This document shows, piece after piece, positions 32,787-33,993 of a DNA stretch of 33,993 bases (within the stretch, counting starts at the first letter, position 1; every line of letters starts with the position of its first letter). A program made the translations under genes and the position numbers. Under the pieces are notes generated by a model, which saw only the letters and a program-made list of their open reading frames with translations, was not told the DNA's origin and searched no databases. Source of the stretch: Lachnoclostridium sp. UBA3320 (GTDB lineage: Bacteria > Bacillota > Clostridia > Lachnospirales > Lachnospiraceae); the NCBI GenBank assembly GCA_002361175.1, contig DESG01000066.1, positions 1-33,993 of the forward strand. Reading direction: 5' to 3'.

Positions 32787-33993
32787 CACTTGCTGAACTT
32801 GAAACTGGTGAAAGTGCGAGAGTTGTAAAAGTACATGGCAAAGGCGCTTTAAGAAACCATCTGCTTGATATGGGTCTTACACCAGAAATAGAAGTAACAC
32901 TTACTAAGGTTGCACCTATGGGAGACCCTATAGAACTTCGGCTGCGTGGATATGAACTTACAATACGAATTGATGATGCAAAAGAAATAGAGATAGAAAA
33001 AATAAAGCCACATGAGCAAAAAAAATATATACAAAAGCGGTATGAACCTATTGAACATCCTGGTGTTGGAGAACTTGGAAAAGCAGGCGACTACCATGCG
33101 AATAAAATTGGAGAAGCTATCCCAAAGGGACAACCAGTTACTTTTGCATTGGCAGGAAATCAAAACTGTGGAAAGACAACACTTTTTAACCAGCTTACAG
33201 GCTCAAATCAGCATGTGGGTAACTTTCCTGGCGTTACAGTAGATAAAAAAGAGGGTACAGTTCGCAGTCATCCAGAAGCTACAGTTGTTGATTTACCAGG
33301 GATATATTCACTATCACCATATTCAAGTGAGGAGATAGTGACAAGAGATTTTCTTATAAAATCTAAGCCAGATGGAATTATTAATATAATCGACACATCA
33401 AATATTGAACGAAACCTTTATTTGACTATACAACTTATGGAACTTGGAATACCAATGGTACTTGCACTAAATATGATGGATGAAGTACGTGCCAATGGCG
33501 GCTCTGTTCATGTTAATGAACTTGAAAAGATTTTAGGTATTCCAGTTGTGCCTATTTCAGCAGTAAAAAATGAAGGAATAGATGAACTTGTAGACCATGC
33601 AATGCATGTTGCAAGGCACAGAGAAGCACCTGGAAGAATTGATTTTTGCCCAGATAGTGAAAGGGCAGGAGATGCAAAAGGTTCAGTACATGGCTGTATA
33701 CATGCGGTAGTACATCTGCTTGAGCCATATGCCAAAAAAGCAGGCATTCCTGTACGTTTTGCTTCTGTCAGAATGATTGAAAAAGACAAGCTTATTGCAG
33801 ATGAATTAGAATTGCCTTTAAATGAAAATGAAGTCTTAGAAGGCATTGTAAATATGATGGAGAAAGAATCGGGACTTGACAGAAAAGCAGCACTGGCAGA
33901 TATGCGTTTCACTTTTATAGAGAAATTATGTGATGAAACAATAGTTAAGCCTGTAGAAAGTCGAGAACACAAAAGAAGTGTTGCAGCTGACCG
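32783..33993 (+). CDS. feoB: FeoA-FeoB fusion ferrous iron transporter, 5' part
   Basis: 403 residues are visible and the frame is open to the end of the window. The ATG overlaps the sulfotransferase stop (ATGA), with AAGGAGATG just upstream. Residues 1-75 are a FeoA SH3-like domain (LRNHLLDMGLTPEIEV, then VAPMGDPIELRLRGYELTIR). After a short linker the FeoB G domain starts: G1 GNQNCGKTT (125-133), G2 VGNFPGVT, G3 DLPGIYSL, G4 NMMD. A helical domain follows. The membrane channel part is beyond the window. It takes up Fe2+ with GTP hydrolysis. A one-chain FeoA-FeoB is known in some anaerobes. Confidence 0.93.
   Translation, partial: MTLAELETGESARVVKVHGKGALRNHLLDMGLTPEIEVTLTKVAPMGDPIELRLRGYELTIRIDDAKEIEIEKIKPHEQKKYIQKRYEPIEHPGVGELGKAGDYHANKIGEAIPKGQPVTFALAGNQNCGKTTLFNQLTGSNQHVGNFPGVTVDKKEGTVRSHPEATVVDLPGIYSLSPYSSEEIVTRDFLIKSKPDGIINIIDTSNIERNLYLTIQLMELGIPMVLALNMMDEVRANGGSVHVNELEKILGIPVVPISAVKNEGIDELVDHAMHVARHREAPGRIDFCPDSERAGDAKGSVHGCIHAVVHLLEPYAKKAGIPVRFASVRMIEKDKLIADELELPLNENEVLEGIVNMMEKESGLDRKAALADMRFTFIEKLCDETIVKPVESREHKRSVAAD

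Noticed and set aside
1..33993. CRISPR arrays, tRNA or rRNA genes, insertion sequences, prophage genes
   Set aside because: No regular repeats, no tRNA-like cloverleaf and no transposase or integrase motifs were seen in either strand.

Overview
The window looks like a chromosomal piece of a low-GC, anaerobic, carbohydrate-fermenting Firmicute, most likely of the Lachnospiraceae or a near relative. This is an inference from several things: AT-rich sequence with strong AGGAGG ribosome sites, plant-polysaccharide hydrolases (GH43, GH26), PTS genes, an [FeFe]-hydrogenase maturase (hydE) and a FeoA-FeoB fusion. No rRNA, tRNA, CRISPR array, insertion sequence or phage gene was seen.

Bases 1-4560 carry carbohydrate genes: the 3' part of a GH43 xylosidase/arabinofuranosidase, a carboxymuconolactone-decarboxylase/cupin fusion, a DUF3737 beta-helix protein on the minus strand, and a GH26 mannanase without a signal peptide. 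The gap at 3064-3587 holds what look like the remains of two regulators (a MerR-like tail and an internally deleted LysR gene) around an orphan palindrome.

Bases 4600-7910 are a glucose-type PTS EIICBA gene and its LicT/GlcT-type antiterminator gene. The leader shows a complete switch: promoter, a putative antiterminator hairpin and an overlapping intrinsic terminator.

Bases 8070-14290 form one operon: a sorbose-phosphate-reductase-like dehydrogenase, mannitol EIICBA, 1-phosphofructokinase, HPr and Enzyme I. There is no mtlD. The gene set suggests that mannitol-1-phosphate is oxidised next to the phosphate to give fructose-1-phosphate, the substrate of FruK. The HPr has Arg where the regulatory Ser46 should be.

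Bases 14289-24760 are envelope and beta-lactam related, apart from a divergent Gfo/Idh/MocA oxidoreductase. A MecA-type PBP and a large PBP2-like protein form an operon. Its promoter carries two BlaI-type operators. blaI and blaR1 lie convergently downstream, and an ECF sigma/anti-sigma pair lies beyond them. No beta-lactamase gene is present, so this looks like a system that induces alternative target PBPs.

Bases 24853-25882 hold a DUF3990 gene and an overlapping unknown partner, a possible toxin-antitoxin pair. Bases 26117-30704 are a tightly packed, functionally mixed operon: LUD protein, HydE, a 47-residue membrane protein, TopB and a hexapeptide-repeat protein. Bases 30780-33993 are an arylsulfotransferase gene overlapping a FeoA-FeoB fusion that runs off the window.
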